A DNA stretch of 6,910 nucleotides from positions 1 to 6,910 of the forward strand of contig CALBGF010000118.1 of assembly GCA_937893635.1 (NCBI GenBank). Direction: 5' to 3'. The notes under the pieces are model-generated. The model worked only from the letters and a program-made list of their open reading frames with translations, was not told the origin of the DNA and searched no databases. Shown piece by piece: positions 6,063-6,910 of the stretch. The position numbers and the translations under genes were made by a program. Position 1 is the stretch's first letter. Each line of letters opens with the position of its first letter. Origin of the DNA: an uncultured Mollicutes bacterium. GTDB taxonomy: Bacteria; Bacillota_I; Bacilli_A; RFN20; CAG-826.

Positions 6063-6542
6063 TTATTCAATAACAACTTTGTCTTCATGGCATGTAACTA
6101 AAATTATAGTCCTAAGTTTTTTACAGCCAAGAATTCTATAATATTCAAATTCTTCAATACAACAATCTGGCATAATCATTAGTCTAATACCATTAGAAAA
6201 AGATATAATTAAATCACCGCATTCTTCAATAAGAGCTGATTCAACCTTTTCTTTTGCTAAAATGCTTTTTGTTTTGTCAATATTAATTTTTAATATTGAT
6301 TTATCAACATTATCTTCCATTAGATAAGAATGATTTTCATCAACAAACTCATCTGAACTATTAAGTAAAAATTTGTTACCTTTATTTATTCTTACAGAAC
6401 AAACAGCATGAATAGAATATAGAATATTTTCATTTTTAAAATTAATTATAAGCATATTATCCGGAGCAATAATTCCAGCTGTTGGTTGGAAAATAAGATC
6501 TGCAAATGATGTTCCAATTAAAAAATCCAATTTTCTTTTCAT
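6063..6542 (-). CDS. Hypothetical 159-aa beta-rich protein, immunity-like
   Basis: No named family can be assigned with certainty. The 159-aa protein is soluble and strand-rich, without a signal peptide. It follows a pattern I associate with unnamed immunity-type proteins such as DUF6188: a start with LIGTSFADLIFQP, a middle SIHAVCSVRINKGNKFLLNS and a later IRLMIMPDCCIEEFEYYRILG, where a strand ending in MPD precedes an EEFEYYR segment. That comparison is from memory and weak. The ATG has an AGGAG site with good spacing. It is the first gene after repeat copy B, with a leader of about 60 nt, so it heads the unit that runs left to the terminator at 4577-4619. The stop is TAA. Confidence 0.78.
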   Translation of the reverse strand: MKRKLDFLIGTSFADLIFQPTAGIIAPDNMLIINFKNENILYSIHAVCSVRINKGNKFLLNSSDEFVDENHSYLMEDNVDKSILKINIDKTKSILAKEKVESALIEECGDLIISFSNGIRLMIMPDCCIEEFEYYRILGCKKLRTIILVTCHEDKVVIE

Positions 6543-6566
6543 AGTTTATCTCCTAACAATATGAAT

Positions 6567-6686
6567 ATAATCTTTAACTTTATTATCACCAAATGTTATT
6601 ACTTAAATAGTATAAATTAAGATTACAGTTTGTTCAAGAAACCATCCTAAAGTTTTGGGTGATTACAAAACATTTATTGTTGTAGT
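6567..6686 (-). repeat. Duplicated promoter module, copy B
   Basis: This is the second copy of the module at 4445-4554, about 93% identical over the aligned 110 bp. It has an extra TACAAAACAT (10 bp) between the dyad and the distal conserved block, in plus-strand terms about 6664-6673. Ten bp is close to one helical turn, so the face of the helix is preserved. The dyad CCTAAA-GT-TTTGGG lies at 6646-6659. This copy precedes the 159-aa gene; the IS66 end lies 92 bp to its right. Confidence 0.9.
6609..6637 (-). promoter_or_regulatory. Sigma-A promoter in repeat copy B
   Basis: On the minus strand TTGAAC (6637-6632) and TATACT (6614-6609) have a 17-bp spacer, as in copy A. It would drive the 159-aa gene and, probably, the small genes downstream as far as the terminator at 4577-4619. 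Confidence 0.85.
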
Positions 6687-6786
6687 ACTTGTTCCTTTTA
6701 CTATCTTTTCTTGTAATATTTTCTAGCGTTAACACTCAATTAAAAATGAAAAAAATAATATCACTTTTTTATTATAAAGTAAGCGT

Positions 6787-6821
6787 AAAAAAAGCCGTCT
6801 ATTTAATTAGACGATTTTTTT
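6787..6821. terminator. Bidirectional terminator at the IS end
   Basis: CGTCTA (6796-6801) and TAGACG (6808-6813) form a stem, flanked by seven A residues on the left (6787-6793) and seven T residues on the right (6815-6821). It would stop transcription in both directions. It overlaps the last codons of the transposase, whose TAA is in the loop (6809-6807). It should prevent the IS from reading into the 159-aa gene unit. Confidence 0.8.
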
Positions 6822-6910
6822 GCTAAACATCAATTGAATATTTTCAGACCAAGGTAAATAATCAATAGGGTTTAAATTGTTTTTACTTCCAAATTCATTA
6901 AATAAGTATA
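6807..6910 (-). CDS. IS66-family transposase, C-terminal end (partial)
   Basis: The minus-strand frame entering from the right edge gives 33 codons, YLFNEFGSKNNLNPIDYLPW followed by SENIQLMFSKKIV, then TAA. A YL-F-x-x-(acidic/polar)-x-LPWSE-x-IQ ending is what I recall for the extreme C-terminus of the large IS66 transposase. That protein carries out DDE-type cut and strand transfer at the inverted repeats. The nearby GTAAGCG terminus supports the assignment. The catalytic domain is outside the window, so it is not known whether the enzyme is intact. Confidence 0.7.
   Translation of the reverse strand, partial: YLFNEFGSKNNLNPIDYLPWSENIQLMFSKKIV

Larger units (their letters stand above)
6779..6910. 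mobile_element. End of an IS66-family insertion sequence (partial)
   Basis: From 6779 the plus strand reads GTAAGCGT, the terminal sequence known for IS66-family inverted repeats. The transposase C-terminus follows 20 bp inside, reading towards this end. IS66 elements usually duplicate 8 bp of target; the predicted duplication here is ATTATAAA (6771-6778). The rest of the element lies outside the window to the right. Confidence 0.7.

Noticed and set aside
6746..6827. Plus-strand 26-codon frame beginning MKKIISLFYYK
   Set aside because: It has no ribosome binding site, crosses the IS66 end and runs through a terminator hairpin, so it is chance coding.
1..6910. CRISPR array, tRNA or rRNA genes
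   Set aside because: No regularly spaced repeats, tRNA cloverleaf signals or rRNA segments were seen. The only repeat family is the two-copy promoter module.

Overview
This window looks like the chromosome of a very AT-rich, low-GC Gram-positive bacterium. The likely setting is class Bacilli, near the Erysipelotrichales / Acholeplasma / RF39-like lineages; the lineage is inferred, not proven. The grounds are the strong AT bias, AGGAG-type ribosome binding sites, a T-box leader, and the mnmA, dtd and rarA housekeeping set.

Positions 1-3242 are core genome. At the left edge, on the minus strand, is a complete T-box riboswitch. It has an extended -10 promoter, Stem I, the conserved T-box sequence, a terminator and a ribosome binding site. 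The gene it controls starts just outside the window. The specifier (GCC) and the UGGU bulge both point to tRNA-Ala, so the gene is probably alaS. Next, also on the minus strand, are overlapping dtd (D-aminoacyl-tRNA deacylase) and mnmA (tRNA U34 2-thiolase), forming a translation-quality operon. Divergent from them on the plus strand is rarA, a replication-fork AAA+ ATPase, ending in a strong hairpin terminator.

Positions 3249-6686 are accessory and all on the minus strand. Two transcription units each start from a copy of the same roughly 110-bp promoter module, at 4445-4554 and 6567-6686. Each module has a perfectly spaced sigma-A promoter and a conserved dyad upstream of -35. The right-hand unit carries 159-aa and 150-aa proteins, a decayed 3' gene fragment, an 80-aa four-cysteine protein and a 102-aa three-helix membrane protein, followed by a terminator. 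The small soluble proteins look like the unnamed immunity-type genes found beside polymorphic-toxin loci, but no toxin is visible here. The left-hand unit encodes a membrane-anchored, propeller-like surface protein. Its frame is cut by one TGA and then stays open for 51 codons, up to the hairpin it shares with rarA.

The right edge (6779-6910) is the end of an IS66-family insertion sequence. A GTAAGCG terminus, a terminator and the last 33 residues of the transposase can be seen.

The best leads are the duplicated promoter module, the in-frame TGA codons (nonsense mutation, or TGA read as Trp), and the toxin-less cluster of immunity-like genes beside the IS element.
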